From assembly GCA_029851415.1 (NCBI GenBank), contig CM056743.1:94958501-95022500 (forward strand): a stretch of DNA of 64,000 nucleotides. Direction: 5' to 3'. Positions 31,822-46,000 of this stretch are shown here, piece after piece. Position numbers and translations under genes: made by a program. Every line of letters starts with the position of its first letter. Position 1 is the stretch's first letter. The notes beneath the pieces were generated by a model. That model did not search any database and had not been told where the DNA came from. It saw only the letters and a program-made list of their open reading frames with translations. Source of the stretch: Eretmocerus hayati. Its lineage: Eukaryota; Arthropoda; Insecta; Hymenoptera; Aphelinidae.

Positions 31822-34800
31822 CAATCTGAGGTCCTCGAAAGTGTGTTTCGTAACAAAGTATAGGCTCTCCTCATATTTATGGGAAATATACGTACTGCGT
31901 GCATGAGCACATCGAAGCACACTTCTGACGACTGTGTCACAAAAACAAATTTAGAATCATGACGACTCTGCCCACGTAGAAGACGATTCATGACGCCGCA
32001 AGGAGGATCGGAAGAATGATGATGATGCGTTTGGAATTATCACGACACTTCTCACGTGGAAGACGACTTAAGACGACACATGGGCGTATATACGGAATAA
32101 TGATGATGTTTGGGATTTGATTTTCATCCTCTGCCAGAACTCCAACCTAATCGATCCATAATCATTAGAAACATGGTTTTCTCCACCATTTATATGAGAT
32201 ATGCGCACTTCGTGCATGAGTACACTAGAGCAGACTTAGGATGACTCAGCTGTGACAGATACGACATTCACAAAGATGTTGGGAATTATGATGACACTTC
32301 TTCACGTAGGAACCTATTTATGATGCCACAAACGTTTAGAATTGTGACGACTCCTCTCACGTAGGAGACGATTTACGACGCCACAAAGAGAATCGACGAA
32401 ATGATGATGACGCGTTTGGAATTATGACGACACTTCTCACGTGGAAGACGACTCAAGACGACACAAGGGCGAATGTACGGGAAAATGATGATGCTTGGGA
32501 TTTGACTTTCATCCCCTGCCAGAACTTCAACCTAATCAATCCATATTCGTTCAAATACGGTTTCCTGTACCATTTATATGAGATATGCGCACTTCGTGCA
32601 TGAGCACACTGAAGCACACTCAGGATGACTCAGCTGTCGCAGATACGACATACACCAAGATGTTGGGAATTATGATGAATCTCCTTTACGTTGAAACCGA
32701 TTTATGATGCCACAAACGTTTAGAATTATGACGACCCCTCTTACGTAGAAGACGATCAATGACGCCACAAGCAGAATCGAGAGAACGATGATGACACGTT
32801 TGGAATTTTGACGACACTTCTCACGGCGAAGGCGACTTAAGACGACACAAGTGGGGATATACGGAATATTGATGATGCTTTGGATTTGACTTTCATCCTC
32901 TGCCAGAACTCCAACCTAATCAATCCATAATCGTTAAAAATACGATTTCCTCTACCATTTATATGAGATATGCGCACTTCGTGCATGAGTACACCGAAGC
33001 ACACTTAATATGACTCAGCTGTCACCGATACGACATTCACCAAGATCTTGGGAATTATGATGACACTTCTCCACGTAGGAACCTATTTATGATGCCACAA
33101 ACGTTTAGAATTGTGACGACTCTTCTTACGTAGAAGACGATTTACGACGCCACAAGGAGAATCGAAAGAATGATGTTGACGCGTTTGGAATTATCACGAC
33201 ACTTTTCACGTGGAAGACGACTTGAGACGACACAGGGGCGGATATACGGGATAATGATGATGCTTGGGATTTGACTTTCATCCTCTGCCGGAACTTCAAC
33301 CTAATCAATCCTTAGTCACTATAATACGTTCTCCTGTACCATTTATATGAGATATGCGCACTTCATGCATGTGTACAACGAAGCACACTCAAGATAACTG
33401 AGCTGTCACAGATACGTTTGGAACTATGAGAACTTTTCTTACGTGGAAGATCAATTATGACGCCAAAAGGAAAGATGTACAGAATAATGGAGATGCTTCG
33501 AACTCAACTTTCTTCTACCGTTGGCACTTTAACCTGATCGATCTGAAATCGTTGCTCAGACACATCGACCAATCCGAGGTCCTCGAAAGTGTGTTCCGTA
33601 ACAAAGTATAGGCTCTCCTCATATTTATGGGAAATATACGTACTTCGTGCATGAGCACATCGAAGCACACTTCTGACGACTGTGTCACAAAAACACATTT
33701 AGAATCATGACGACTCCTCCCACGTAGAAGAAGATCCATGACGCCTCAAGGTGAATCGACAGAATGATGATGACGCGTTTGGAATTATGACGACACTTCT
33801 CACGTGGAAGACGACTTAAGACGACACAAGGGCGAATGTACGGGAGAATGATGATGCTTGGGATTGGACCCCCATCCCCTGCCAGAACTTCAACCTAATC
33901 AATCCATATTCGTTAAAATACGGTTTCCTGTACCATTCATATGGGATATGCGCACTCCGTGCATGAGTACACCGAAGCTTACTTAGGATGACTCAGCTGT
34001 CGCAGATACGACTGTCACAAAGATGTTGGGAATTATGATGACTTTTCTCTACGTAGAAACCGTTTTTCGATGTCACAACTGTTTAGGATTATGACGACTC
34101 CTCTTACGTAGAAGACGATTTATGACGCCACAAGGAGAATCGACTGAATGATGATGACGCGTTTGGAATTATGACGACACTTCTCACGTGGAAGACGACT
34201 TAAGACGACACAAGGGCGGGTACGGAATAATGATGATGCTTGGGATTTGACTTCCATCCTCTGCCAGAACTCCAACCTAATCAATCCATAATCGTTTAGA
34301 ATACGATTTCCTCTACCATTCATATGAGATATGCGCACTTCGTGCATGAGTACACCAAAGCCCACTTAGGATGACTGAGCTCTCACAGATACGACATTTA
34401 CAAAGGTGTTGGGAATTATGATGACACTTCTTTACGTAGGAACCGATTCATGATGCCACAAACGTTTAGATTCCTGACGACTCCTCTCACGTAGAAGACG
34501 ATTCATGACGCCACAAAGAGAATCGACGGAACGACGATGATGCGTTTGGCATTATGACGACATTTCTCACGTGGAAGACTACTTGAGACGACACAAGAGC
34601 GGATATCCGGAATAATGATGATGCTTGGGATTTGACTTTCTCCCTCTGCCAGAACTTCAACCTTATCAATCCTTAGTCACTATGATACGGTTTCCTGTAC
34701 CATTTATATGAGACATGCGCACTTTGTGCATGTATACACCGAAGCACACTTAGGATGACTGAGCTGTCACGGATACGTTTGGAATTATCAGGACTTCCCT

Positions 34801-36010
34801 TACGTGGAACATCCATTATGACGCCACAAGGAAAGATGTACGGAATAATGAAATGCTTCGTACTCAGCTTCCTTCTACCGCTAGCACTTCAACCTGATCA
34901 ATCTGAAATCGTTGCTCAGACACATCGACCAATTTGAGGTCCTCGGAAGTGTGTTTCGTAACAAAGTATAGGCTCTCCTCATATTCATGGGAAATATACT
35001 TACTTCGTGCATGAGCACATCGGAGCAGACTTCTGACGACTGTGTGAGAAGAAAAAGATGTAGAATCATGACGACTCCTGCTACGTAGAATACGATTTAT
35101 GACGCCACAAGGAGAATCGACAGAATGATGATGACGCGTTTCGAATTATGACGACACTTCTCACGTGGAAGACGACTCAAGACAACACAAGGGCGGATAT
35201 ACGGAATAATGATGATGCTTAGGATCCGACTTCCATCCTTCGCCAGAACTTCAACCTAATCAATCCTCAATCGTTAAAATACGATTTCCTGTACCATTTA
35301 TATGAGATATGCGCACTTCGTGCGAGAGTACACTGAAGCACATCTAGGATGACTGAGCTGTCACGGATACGTTTGGAATTATGAGGACTTTTCTTACATG
35401 GAACATCAATTATGACGCCACAAGAAAAGATGTACGGAATAATGAAGATCCCTCGGACCCAAGTTTCTTCTACAGCCAAAACTTCAACCTGATCAATCTG
35501 AAATCGTTTTCAGACACATCGGCCAATCTGAGGTCCTCACACGTGTGTTTCGTAACAAAGTACAGGCTCTCCTCTTATTTATGGGAAATATACGTACTTC
35601 ATGCATGAGCACATCGGAGCACACTTCTGACGACTGTGTCACAAAAAACACATTTAGAATCATGACGACTCCTCTTACGTAGAAGACGATTCATGACGCC
35701 GCAAGGAGGGTCGACGGAATAATCATGACCTATTAAGGACTCTGACGTCACTTCTCACGTGGAAAACGACTCATGACGATAGAAGGGCGGATATACGGAA
35801 TAATGGTGATGTTTGGGATCTGATTTTCATCCTCTTCCAGAACTTCAACCTCATCAATCCATATTCGTTGCTCTGTCTTATCATTCAATGTGACGCCTCA
35901 GAACTCTATTGTCACAAAATACGGTCTCCTCTACGATTTATATGAGCTATGCATACTTCGTGCATGAGTACACCGAAGCAAACTTAGATTGACTGAGCTG
36001 TCACAGAGAA
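31822..36010. repeat. ~383-bp satellite array, right block
   Basis: Continuation of the same satellite as the left block, more diverged towards its right edge. The variant monomer with the TTCTACCG...CAACCTGATC segment recurs near 33512, 34872 and 35470. The array fades out after about 35900-36010. No gene is visible. Confidence 0.92.
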
Positions 36011-37724
36011 GTCTGAGCTGTCCATTCATAGAACTGATTTCGATAGATTGGGCTGTCTATGATGATACGAGCTTCCATAAATAAAGCTCACGCTTCAAAA
36101 AGAGACATATTACTCCTCCAACTCTCGTCAAGAGAGCAGAGAGAAAGTAGTGAGATGGTTTTGTACTCCCATCACACAAGTTCTCACAATAGCCATGGAT
36201 TGACGATGTGGTCACCGATACTACTAATGTTCTCAACTCTCAGTACCGTGTGATTTGGTTGTCGGACTTCAGTCCTGAATGGGAGGATACAGAGGTCTTC
36301 GAAACGTTGACACTTTTTGGAGAATAAACTTGATTTGTAAAAGCTCCTACCATTCTATATATCCCGTTCGATTGAATCAGATATATGTATACCTACGATC
36401 GTACATGATTCGCTGAAAATGAATGGCTGTGTACCAGGGTGAGCCGAAAAATGACTTTTCCAGGAATCGATACGCCCTAGGGCGCAAAAGTTGGGTTTCT
36501 ATACGTAGATATGAAAGAACTCTCGTTGGTCACTGAGAAATGAGATTTAAAGTTCCGGCAAGAGCCATCAAGGTTTCCTCCAGACTAAGACAGACTAGGT
36601 GGCAACACAACTGCCTGAGAATTGTCGAGGAGTACCGAAAAAACGTTCGCAAAGCTCTTATAAGAGTCTCCGGGGAACTTCAAAGAAAGCGTTGAATGTC
36701 CATTGTCAGTTTGATTCCACAGAACTAACTGCCCAACACCCTGAGAGATCCTAAAATACTCCCATGAAGTTTCTGAGATACTTCTCGGGAATTCTCTGCT
36801 AGCTCCGCGATAGCTTCCTGAAAGCTCCGATGGGACGCTGGCTGTCAATTAGCTCCCCCAGGGTTATCGCAATTTCGTAGATACGAATACGTCGAAATTC
36901 TTCTTCGGAAATTGATGACCGCTATCATTATACGTATCTAAGCCTCAGCGAGTGAGTACGTTTCATTTTCAATTCCAAACCAAGGACTGGTAGATATAAT
37001 GGCTATCAATGTGCAAAATTTTCCCCGAGTTTTTTATTGCACTATCTTTGAAGTTAATATCATATTATGTCTGAGAGAACTTAAGGCATTGGATCGATCG
37101 CATATAATATGCATCCCTCATAACCGTTGCTAGATAATTTTGTCGCGGACTGCATCATCATCTCCACACGCATCTAGTCCGCCGTCTCTGGCTTCTATGC
37201 TGTTATCAAACAAGGGCGGCTGGCCGCGGGATCACAGCTGATGAATCAAATTTCTTCAGTCTGATCCATGTTCACACTCCTCAAATACCAGTTGTAATAG
37301 CGCTCAGCGTTTCAACCGAGATCTCGACATTCTCGACTCGAGGACTTTCGCGAGTCGAAATGGGAAAGAAGAAAACTCTTGTGTGTATTGATACTTTATC
37401 ATTGCCAAGAACTCAGCTTAGATCCTGCACCTCCATGATCTCAGATAAATAATTCATCCCTGGTCGTTACAGGCTAATTTCGATTGTGTTTACTATCGCA
37501 TAACCTCCAACATTTGTTGACGGATCGATCGATTACACATCCTAGAATAATGCAATCTAAACTTATGAAGCCTTCAAAAAGATCCACTGTGTTCGAACTC
37601 TACGATTCTTTATGACTTAATCCTTCTAATGCAGGCTTGAGGCTAGACGCAATCAAAATTGTCAACGGAGACATAGCGGCTGTAGTACAAGTTGCACAGA
37701 AAGCGAGCGATCGAGGAAAGCATT
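36011..37724. other. Unassigned sequence between two satellites
   Basis: I find no gene, RNA or repeat family I can support. There is a 12-bp perfect palindrome CGCCCTAGGGCG near 36472. A short minus-strand frame at 36585-36848 has low-complexity Ser-rich coding and no support. Confidence 0.4.
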
Positions 37725-39135
37725 TCCCTGACACTTGTTCGCCATCAACATTAGGTTTGGAATTTCTCATGTGCTAGATCAATGAGATGGCTTGAGAATG
37801 CCACGCTTCACCCAATGTATTCGGTGGATTTTATCCTCAATGAGTTCGGAGAAACTCACTCAGCTGTACCCGTAGATTTATCGTTCCGGATGAAGTCATG
37901 AAAGGAGATGCGATCATCCCATTAGTTCTGGATTCTCGGATATTCAGCTCAATTTGTCACCGGCATGCGATATACAATGAGCAGTTCGAAGAAGTTTCCT
38001 AAACGCAGGCAACACCATGCTACCCTTCCACCGGGAAGGAATGAGAAAGGAACACCAGTCGATGGATTGACAAATGGTCTGTAATCGCACTATAGTTGTG
38101 AACTGCAATTGTAGCTTTCCCTAATATTTTTTGGCCATAAACATTAGGTTCGGAATTTTTCATTTGCTAGATCGATGGGATGGCTTGAGGATGCCACGCT
38201 CTACCCAATGTATCCGATGGATCACATCGTTTTCGAGGATCGGGTAGAATCCGAGCCCGTATAGTTCTGAGGTGAACTTGCATCTCCGTGATTGGATCTC
38301 GTTGCGATTGCATGCTAGATCAATGGGATCGGTCAGTATCGAAATTCTACACTGCAGAATCACCTTGGAATGATCGTGACCTCTGATAACGGATTCTCGG
38401 GTTCCTCGAGTGGAATACCGCGGATCCATTCGACTTCTGAGATTTGGAGTACTCTGTATTCGATTGCTTCATTGATGAGGTCGGAGGGAGTCACTCAGCC
38501 GTACCCGTAAATTTATCGTTCCGGATGTAGTCATGGAAGGAGTTGCGATTGTTACATATGTTCTGAATTCCCAAAACGTTAGCTCGATTCGTCACCGACA
38601 CGCAACATACAATATGCGGCTGCAACAGGTTTCCGGACCGCAGTCAAGACCATGTCACCATTGCACCGGGGGGGAGTAAAAAAGGAACACGAATAGACTG
38701 ATTGACGAATGGTGTGTGATCGCTTTATAGTTGGGATCCGAAAATGTAGCTTCCCTCAACATTTTTTGGGGATAAACATTAGGTTCGGAATTTTTCATGT
38801 GCTAGATCAATGAGATGCTTGAGAATGCGTCGCTCTACCCAATGTATTCGGTAGATTTTATCTTTCCCGACGACTGGGAAAAATCCGATCTTGTGTAGGT
38901 CTGAGGTAAACTTGGTTCACCATGATTGGATCCCGTTGTGATTGCTTGCCAGATCAATGGGATCAGTCAGCATCAAAATTCTACACTGCAAAATGTTAAT
39001 GGAATAATCGTGACCTCTGATAATGGGTTCTCGGGTTCCCCGTATGTAATACCGCGGATCCACTTGACTATTGAGAACTGAAGAACTCTGTATTTGATTA
39101 CACCGTTGATGAAATCGGGAGAATTCACTGAGCTG
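37725..39135. repeat. ~635-bp satellite, left block
   Basis: Tandem copies marked by ACATTAGGTT(C/T)GGAATTT at about 37750, 38142 and 38775. The spacing of the last two is ~633 bp; the first monomer has an internal deletion of ~240 bp. Shared landmarks include CTAGATCAATG(A/G)GATGG and GATCGTGACCTCTGATAA. It is interrupted at 39135 by the LTR retrotransposon. Confidence 0.88.
39132..39135. repeat. Target-site duplication of the LTR element, left (GCTG)
   Basis: GCTG precedes the 5' LTR and is repeated after the 3' LTR (56484-56487). Intact satellite copies (for example near 57111) read CACTGAGCTGTACCC with one GCTG. Confidence 0.8.
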
Positions 39136-41999
39136 TGTGACGGGTAAACCGTCACAGCCGAATTTGGGAAAAATCTCTCGTCGCCGTCTCGAGCCAGCAA
39201 CCGAGAAGTGCAAGTATTGATCCAAAATACTTCTCTTTTGTTGAGGGCTGGCTCGAGAGGACGACGGCAACGAGCAACGAGGGAGATGGACGGATGCTGC
39301 GGGTGCCGATATGTCTGCGCGCGGGCAACCCTCCCGGCGCCCAGGTTAGCCGCTGTAGCCCGGTCAAGGAGGCTGCAGAATCAGCAGCCGACGGATCACA
39401 ATTTCCACAGCTGGGCGGCCCGGATGGCTTCCCCAGGGCACTGAGGCCTTGTATGGCCCTTATACCGGCCCTCCCACACCCCACGGACATGCTATTCCTC
39501 AACACCATGCCCCGGGGCGGGTGTGTATACCCCGGCGTGCGGACGACGGCGACGATGGCGACGGACGAGGCCCTCGCTCGCGGGTGGGCGAGGGCATGCT
39601 TTTGCACCACAACATCGCGTGTATGATGTATATAAAATTGATGCACGACGCGGGCGGGTGATGGACCCGGTGCCACACGCACACACGACACGCACACTGC
39701 TGCAGGATACACGGAGATGGTGCGGACGGCATGCGGGCCCGGGTGACGACAACAGCATCCAGCAGACGGATGGCTCTTCTGGTGATGCGCTCCCCGGGCT
39801 GCCAGCCATCCAGGCAATCGCCCCATACGCTGCAGCCCGGGGCAGCGGGCATGCATGCGACAATGGGGTTATGTACCCCCATAGCACCTGATACCTAGGT
39901 ACATCGCGTACCTAGTGTACCACACACACGCGCACCATTGAAATAGCACTGTGGTGGCCACCCACGGCTCGGGTGACCATCACGCGGACGCGGATGGGCC
40001 CGGGTGACCCAGCGGACGACGGCGACGACGGACAGGCCGGTACACGCGGCAAGAGCAGACAGCTGACTGGCGGCGGACGAGATGTGGCGGCGCTGCGGGC
40101 ACGTAAATCCGGGCCACACCCGGGCGCTCGTGGCCACAAAAATCTGACGGACGACTACCTGGACAACGGTCACTGGGCGAGCTTGGACTTGCGGACGATA
40201 TTTACATGTACTTAGGGTTATGCACACATGAGTATGTGCAATGGGACTGTGCTCAGTATATATATAGATATACTGTGGCCATGAGGACTTGATATTATAA
40301 TGCCACGGGCGGCCGCGAGTATATATAGATATACAGTGGCCATACGGACGTTATATAGATATACAGTGGCAATACGGACGTTATATAGATATACACGGAC
40401 ATGTATAAGGGCTATACGAGGTGAAAGCGTGGAGTTGCGGCAAGCGCGAGTGCGCGATGCCTCCGCGTGTATTTTAGCGGTGCATGCGCGTGAGCAGGAC
40501 AGAATATTCTCTGGGTGGAGGCATCAGGTCCGTAGATACTGCAATTGATGCGCTTGCAGTGAATTTCGGAGACTCTGAGCTACTGTATAGGACAAGTATA
40601 GCGGGCTGGACTTGAAATTTGGCGCGCTCGGCCGCCAGTTGGCGCTGCTGGTGTTCCGGTAAAAATTGGACGGACCAATCAGAGAGCTTGACTTCAGTGA
40701 AGACGAAGGCGCGAACTTGGTGAAGAAGAAGTAGCCATTGTGTCACTTGTGGATCGCCTACTGTGCCGGACACACGTATCAGTCGCGCCCGCGAATAAAA
40801 TTAGGAGCACGTGCCCAGACGCGAGTCCCTCCAGGAGTCCGTGTTGCCAGGACAAGTAGCTTGGGACCCAGTGGACCACGGGAGCAATAATTGGACCCCA
40901 AAAATAGTCGGAGCAGCAGATAAATCGGACGAGGACAAATACGCAAGCCAGGACGATGGCAGCCAACGGTGAGTGGTTTTGCTAAATCTTTTTGGATTCT
41001 CTCGTCGGGAGTGCGCTAAGAGCCTCGTGCGTGCGGAGGGCAGATCGTCGTGCCCGCGGACTGGACAGGCTCCTGGAGGGGCTTCGCGAGCTGGTGCACC
41101 GCGTGTTCGTGGACAAGACGTCCCAAGTGACGTACGCGCGTTGGAAAATTGCACCAGCGGACCAGGAGCAGCAACCGCGTCGCGCATAAAATTTTGGAGC
41201 AGCAGTTTGGAGGAGTTTGACGCGTGCTCGTGGACAAGACGTCTTGGAAAGACGTGCGCGCGGTAGGAAATTCGTGTCGTGGACAGACCTCCTGGAGGAG
41301 GCGCGCGTGGACGAGGACCTAGTGAATATTGAACGATATATATCTGGACTAGGAGCCAGGTGCGTGATCGTGCACCTGTTGCTCGAGCGTGTGGGACAAC
41401 CGAGCATCGGAGCACAAGCCATCTTGGGTGCTTGCCGTTCCGCGCGCGTTGCGTGGGCTGCAGAGCGGCCATTTTGGACGATACATTTGGGAGTAATTAA
41501 ATTTGTGGAAAATTATCGGAGCAGGGACTGGACAAGCTGTGCTCTACGGAGCACAGGTAGATTTCGCGAGTGATTGGACGGAGTGTGGCCTTTTTCCTTT
41601 GTGTAGCGAATTTTCTTATTGTATTTCACAGGTTAATTGAGAGACGTTTGAGATTTGATGAGATTGACTGATATTTTCGGACAGTGATTAGAGTCATTCG
41701 GACGAATGTCGGTATAGAATCATATGTGAAATTTAATGTATCGACCGCGTAGAAGCAGCGTAAAGAATAGAGGCCAAATTATTTATTATTAAAAATTCGA
41801 TTTATTATTTATGAGCGTGCGCCCTCCCTCCCCCACTTTATTTCCAGGGTTGAGTCACGGTAGGTGTTGCTGAGGACGAGTAGCGGAGTAGCTGAACTTC
41901 GGAGCCGTTTCGCCGTTCGCGCGCGTATTACCTGCGATCTTAGGTCAAGAGTCCCGTTGAAAAATAAATTAGTTGTGCTGGTAGAAATACCACGTCACA
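39136..41999 (+). repeat. 5' LTR (2864 bp)
   Basis: Starts TGTGACGGG and ends GTCACA; it is matched end to end by 53620-56483, also 2864 bp, with about seven visible base differences. It begins with a perfect 8-bp inverted repeat (TGTGACGG...CCGTCACA). A TATA-like GTATATAAAA lies near 39628, and AATAAA-type signals near 40793 and 41962. Several antisense frames are open across the GC-rich part in both LTRs but resemble no known protein. Confidence 0.95.
40256..40401 (+). repeat. Tandem repeat inside the 5' LTR
   Basis: About four copies of a ~30-bp unit built on TATATAGATATACAGTGGC plus ATACGGACGT. The same array is in the 3' LTR (54740-54885). Being AT-rich and iterated within an LTR, it may be an enhancer, which is inference. 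Confidence 0.75.
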
Positions 42000-42001
42000 A
42001 A

Positions 42002-42020
42002 TGGCGACCGTGACAGGACT
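42002..42020 (+). promoter_or_regulatory. Primer-binding site, tRNA-Arg type
   Basis: TGGCGACCGTGACAGGACT starts 2 nt after the LTR. Its complement ends ...GTCACGGTCG-CCA, which from memory is the 3' end of insect tRNA-Arg(UCG). A TGG start complementary to CCA is diagnostic of a tRNA-primed element. Confidence 0.82.
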
Positions 42021-42642
42021 CTGCGGCTTCTGAAAAATTCAGAATAAAAATTTACGGACTAGACGCGAAGCGCTGCGAATATTTTGGACGGATCGGAAAT
42101 TTTTCCGATATATTGGACTTGGAAATTTCGCGATTTTGGACAGATTTGCGTGCGTGCGAGGCTCTTCGCGTAGTAGTAGTAGTGTAGTGCCCTCTCTCAC
42201 ACCCTAATCATATTGAAGGTGAATATTTCTCCCCGTATGTGAATATTATGAGCCCCCCTGCAGCCCTGCTCCCTAGGACAAGTAGAGTAGTTGCTTAAAA
42301 TCATTTTTTGCGAGAATTTCCACTCGTGTAGAATAATTTTTATAGCATCTTACCAAGGTTTTAGGACAGTTAGTTGAATTTTTCGGACTTGGAAAAATTC
42401 TAGTGGCCCCTATGTATGCAGATTGATCCTCCCAATGCATGGTGTGATGACTGAATAATTTGTTGATGTATAATTTGGACATGATAATGATTCTGGCCTG
42501 TACCATTTCCACGTAAGTACTCCCTCACCTCGGACAAGGAAATTCTTTGGAATTTCATCCTATCCAAATCCTATTCTTGGACTCTGGCAGGGTCTTAGGT
42601 ATTTCTGTGGTGACTTGGACCTTAGGTGGTTGGGAAATTTTA

Positions 42643-42975
42643 CGGACAAGACTCAATTGCTGAGTATTGGGTTCGCCGATAAATTTTCCTAGGACTTTGG
42701 AATAAATTTAAGGTTACTAGGAAATCGGACGAGACTCAGTTGACGAGTATTAGGACCCGTGAAAAATTTTCTAGGACTTTTGAATAAATTTAGGGTTACC
42801 AGGAATTCGGACAAGACTCAATTGCTGAGTGTTAGGTTCTCTGATGATTTTTTCTAGGACTTGAACATAAATTTGGGTTTACTAGATAATCGGACGAGAC
42901 TGACTTGCTGAGAGAGTTAGGATCCGTGAAAATTTTTCTGGATACTTTTGAATAAGTTTAGAGGACGGAGTGGAC
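42643..42975 (+). repeat. ~83-bp leader repeats (four copies)
   Basis: CGGAC(A/G)AGACT starts copies at 42643, 42726, 42808 and 42891 (spacing 83, 82 and 83 bp). Each has a potential small stem (ACTCA...TGAGT), an AATAAATTTA segment and two to three GGAC sites. The array lies in the untranslated leader before gag, where packaging or translation signals of retroelements usually lie. Confidence 0.78.
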
Positions 42976-43096
42976 TGATTTGCGGACAATAGAGGGCTGA
43001 ATAGTTGCAGGTGGGATTATTAGAGAACAGAGACACGATTTTATTTGTCTAGGATGGACTGAAGATCGAATTGTTGGACGTTCGGACGGGTGTAGA

Positions 43097-46000
43097 ATGA
43101 AAAGAGGCAGACCTCCGGGCAAAAAGAATAAAGTAGTTGAACAACCAAAACTACCGTTGCCTGGACTGCTGAAGTGTGGGGATCAGGACCTCATTCGACT
43201 GTTAGAGAGGGACGAGCGGTATTTACATTTGGCTAAATTAATTTGGCCACTGGACGGTGAACAGATCACCACGCGATTGCAAGCTAAAGGACTGAACGAG
43301 CGCGGGACTAGAGAACGGACTCGATCTCGGTTAATTAGATCGGAAATTCGGGACTGTTTTCCGGACGAGGACGTGCCGTGGGACCCTCAAATAGACGAGG
43401 CTGGTGGAGTAGACCCTTTTGCCCACCCAGAAGAGTGGCGTCGCCCACCATTGACCTTGCATAGCTCAGCCTGCGCGACTTCTACTGGAACAGGAAGTTC
43501 AATGGCCATGAACTCGACTCAAGGGGTGGGGCTCACGGGGGCTGCGGGTGCTTCAACCCACGGTATTCCAAACTCGGACGGACAAGTGCGGGAGCCTCTC
43601 GCCCTCACGATTCCGGTGACCTCTTTGACGAATGTGACGAGCCGGTTGACGACGACAGTGACCACAGTGAGCACAGCGAGCACCACCACTAGCTCGGCAT
43701 TCCAAGTGACGAGTAGTATTCCACGCCCAATCTCATCGCCAGCTGCAGGCCGCTCACCGTTTATCGTGCCTGCTACGACGGCTTATCAGATCTCCGCGAC
43801 AGGGTATCAATTGATGAGCCGAATGGCTGCGATGTCTCAGGCCATATTAGCGGGAGCAGCTATACCGGACGCGCCCGCTACAACCGCTGTTCAGCAGCCT
43901 CGGACTTGGGCAAGGGCGGACGACATGATATTGACTCCCGGACTAGGGGGCCCAATGCCACCCCGGACGAGGACCACGGAGCCTATGTCGACACTAGGAC
44001 ACATGAACACATCGGTTGCTAATACCTCTGGGGTCAGAGTAGCGGACCAGCGTCGGTTGTTTGACCCAGAGAGCGATGATGGGATGTCAAACCCGCGGAG
44101 CCGGACGAGTGACAGTGACTCGCAAGCTCTTCCCGAGAATTACGTACCAAAGCAACCAACTGGGTCTCGGTATTCGCGGCTTCTAACGACGGACTACCGG
44201 GACATGGAAAGAGCTATGGGAAATACTCCGGACGCAGCTCGCAGGCAGTCTCAGTGGTGGAACGCAACGATGGAATGGGACGATGGTGATTTGAAAGGCG
44301 CGAAGCCTCGCGCGAGTCGCGGGCGCTGTCGAGACTCAGTTTATGGACGTGACCGTCGTGATCACTCTAGAGACGACGACCCACCTCCGGTGCACTCACG
44401 CACCAGAGATCGACGGGTGGAGTATCGCGATGATTCCAGCGATAGCGGACGTAGCTATAGGGACCGGGTGAAAGTTTATGACGCGCGGCCCCGACAAGTA
44501 GAGCATGTGCCTGCAAGCCACCCTGCGGTTAGTGGACCAACATACTTGCCTGAACACAGAGAGCCTGCTGGTCAACACCAACCCCAGTTGAGGGACGTGA
44601 ACGCGGACCAGAGGCCCCTCGAACCCCAGGTGGACAGTCACGGGCCTCGTAGCGGACCAGAACCGGCTCGGGTGGAACGAGCACGCCCTCAGGGTTGCTC
44701 AATTCAACGGACGGAACCAGAACCAATCCATCGTGAGCGCAATCGCTCAGGTGAGAGTAGGCGCAGCCAGAATCATCCGTCCCACTCACAGAGAGGACGA
44801 GACGATTCTCGAGAAAGTAGGGGACGCAGAGATTCCTCTCGTGGACAAGGGAACGGACGTGAGCGAGAATCGGGAAATCGCGCGGATCAGCGGCGCTCGA
44901 GGGACGGTCATGATAGGCGCGAAAGACCGAGAGACGCGGACCGCTGGCGTGATAATCGTCGCAGCAATTATAGAGACAGCTCTTCGGACAACTCAGCTGA
45001 GCGAAACTCACGACGTGATCGGAGATCCGGGTCTGATTCGGACAGATCAAGGCGCCGAGGCGGGCGTCGGGGATCTAGGGACTCGCGTAGGAACAGACGC
45101 GATGGGAATAGGGACCGCGGACGTGATAGTAGCAGTGACTCGGACTATGACTCTTCGGACGGTGAATCAACCCGTAGTCGCGGTGGACAAGTAACGGGAC
45201 GGACGTTCCAAGTGATCAAAATGCTGCAGAGCATGAAAATCAATTTTGGCGGTAGTGAGAAAGATGGACCAGAGGACTTCTTGGCCAATCTTAAGGACTG
45301 TAGGCGTATGTTACCGGTGTCTGACAGGGAAATGCTCTCAGCAGTGCCAGCAGCCCTCAGCAAGGACGCTAGACACTGGTTTAGGACTCACCAGGACGAG
45401 TTTAGGGACTGGATTGATTTTAAGCGCGCTTTTAGGACTCAATACGTGGGTCACTTGGACCGCCAGGACTTAATGGACGAGCTGTTGCATCGGACCCAAG
45501 CGAAAGGCGAGAAAGTGGCAAAGTATTTGACGTGCGTGAAGATCATTCTGGGACACTTTAAGAGGCCATTGAGGGACAGGGACGTTTTTGAAATCGTGCG
45601 CAGAAATCTACTGCCAGAATTGCGGAAATACTTGGACACGAGAGATGTGCGAAACTTGGACGATATTCAGTACTACGGAAAGAGGTTTGAGAAGGACAGG
45701 GACTTGGACGCTCGATACGCAGCGCCCCCACCAAGGGACAAGGCACGCATACCTGGAGCAGCGTACCAAGGACCCGCACAAGCCCCTCAGAGAGGTAGAT
45801 CTGGGAAGACGGAGACTGCTGCACTAGAGCAAACGGACTTAGCACAGATCGAGGCATCTAAACCTGCCCCAAGTGCGCAGAACACGAGTCAGGGTCGTAA
45901 TAAGGGACAGACTGGCAAAAACGGAGCTAGGAACGGACAAAATCAGGCCACGCCAACTGGCGCAGCGACGCCTAGTGCCCCACCTGCCACGCCACCGAGT

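Noticed and set aside
36585..36848. 87-residue minus-strand ORF
   Set aside because: Low-complexity Ser-rich frame, no homologue recognised, no splice or promoter context.
39152..39856. 234-residue antisense frame in both LTRs
   Set aside because: Lies in GC-rich LTR sequence, overlaps several other open frames, has no recognisable domain, and its duplication is explained by the LTR pair.
40801..41472. 223-residue antisense frame in the LTRs
   Set aside because: Same reasons; composition follows the GC- and Arg-rich DNA.
44529..45050. Long antisense and alternate-frame ORFs inside gag, pol and ORF3
   Set aside because: Shadows of strongly biased coding DNA; no independent support.
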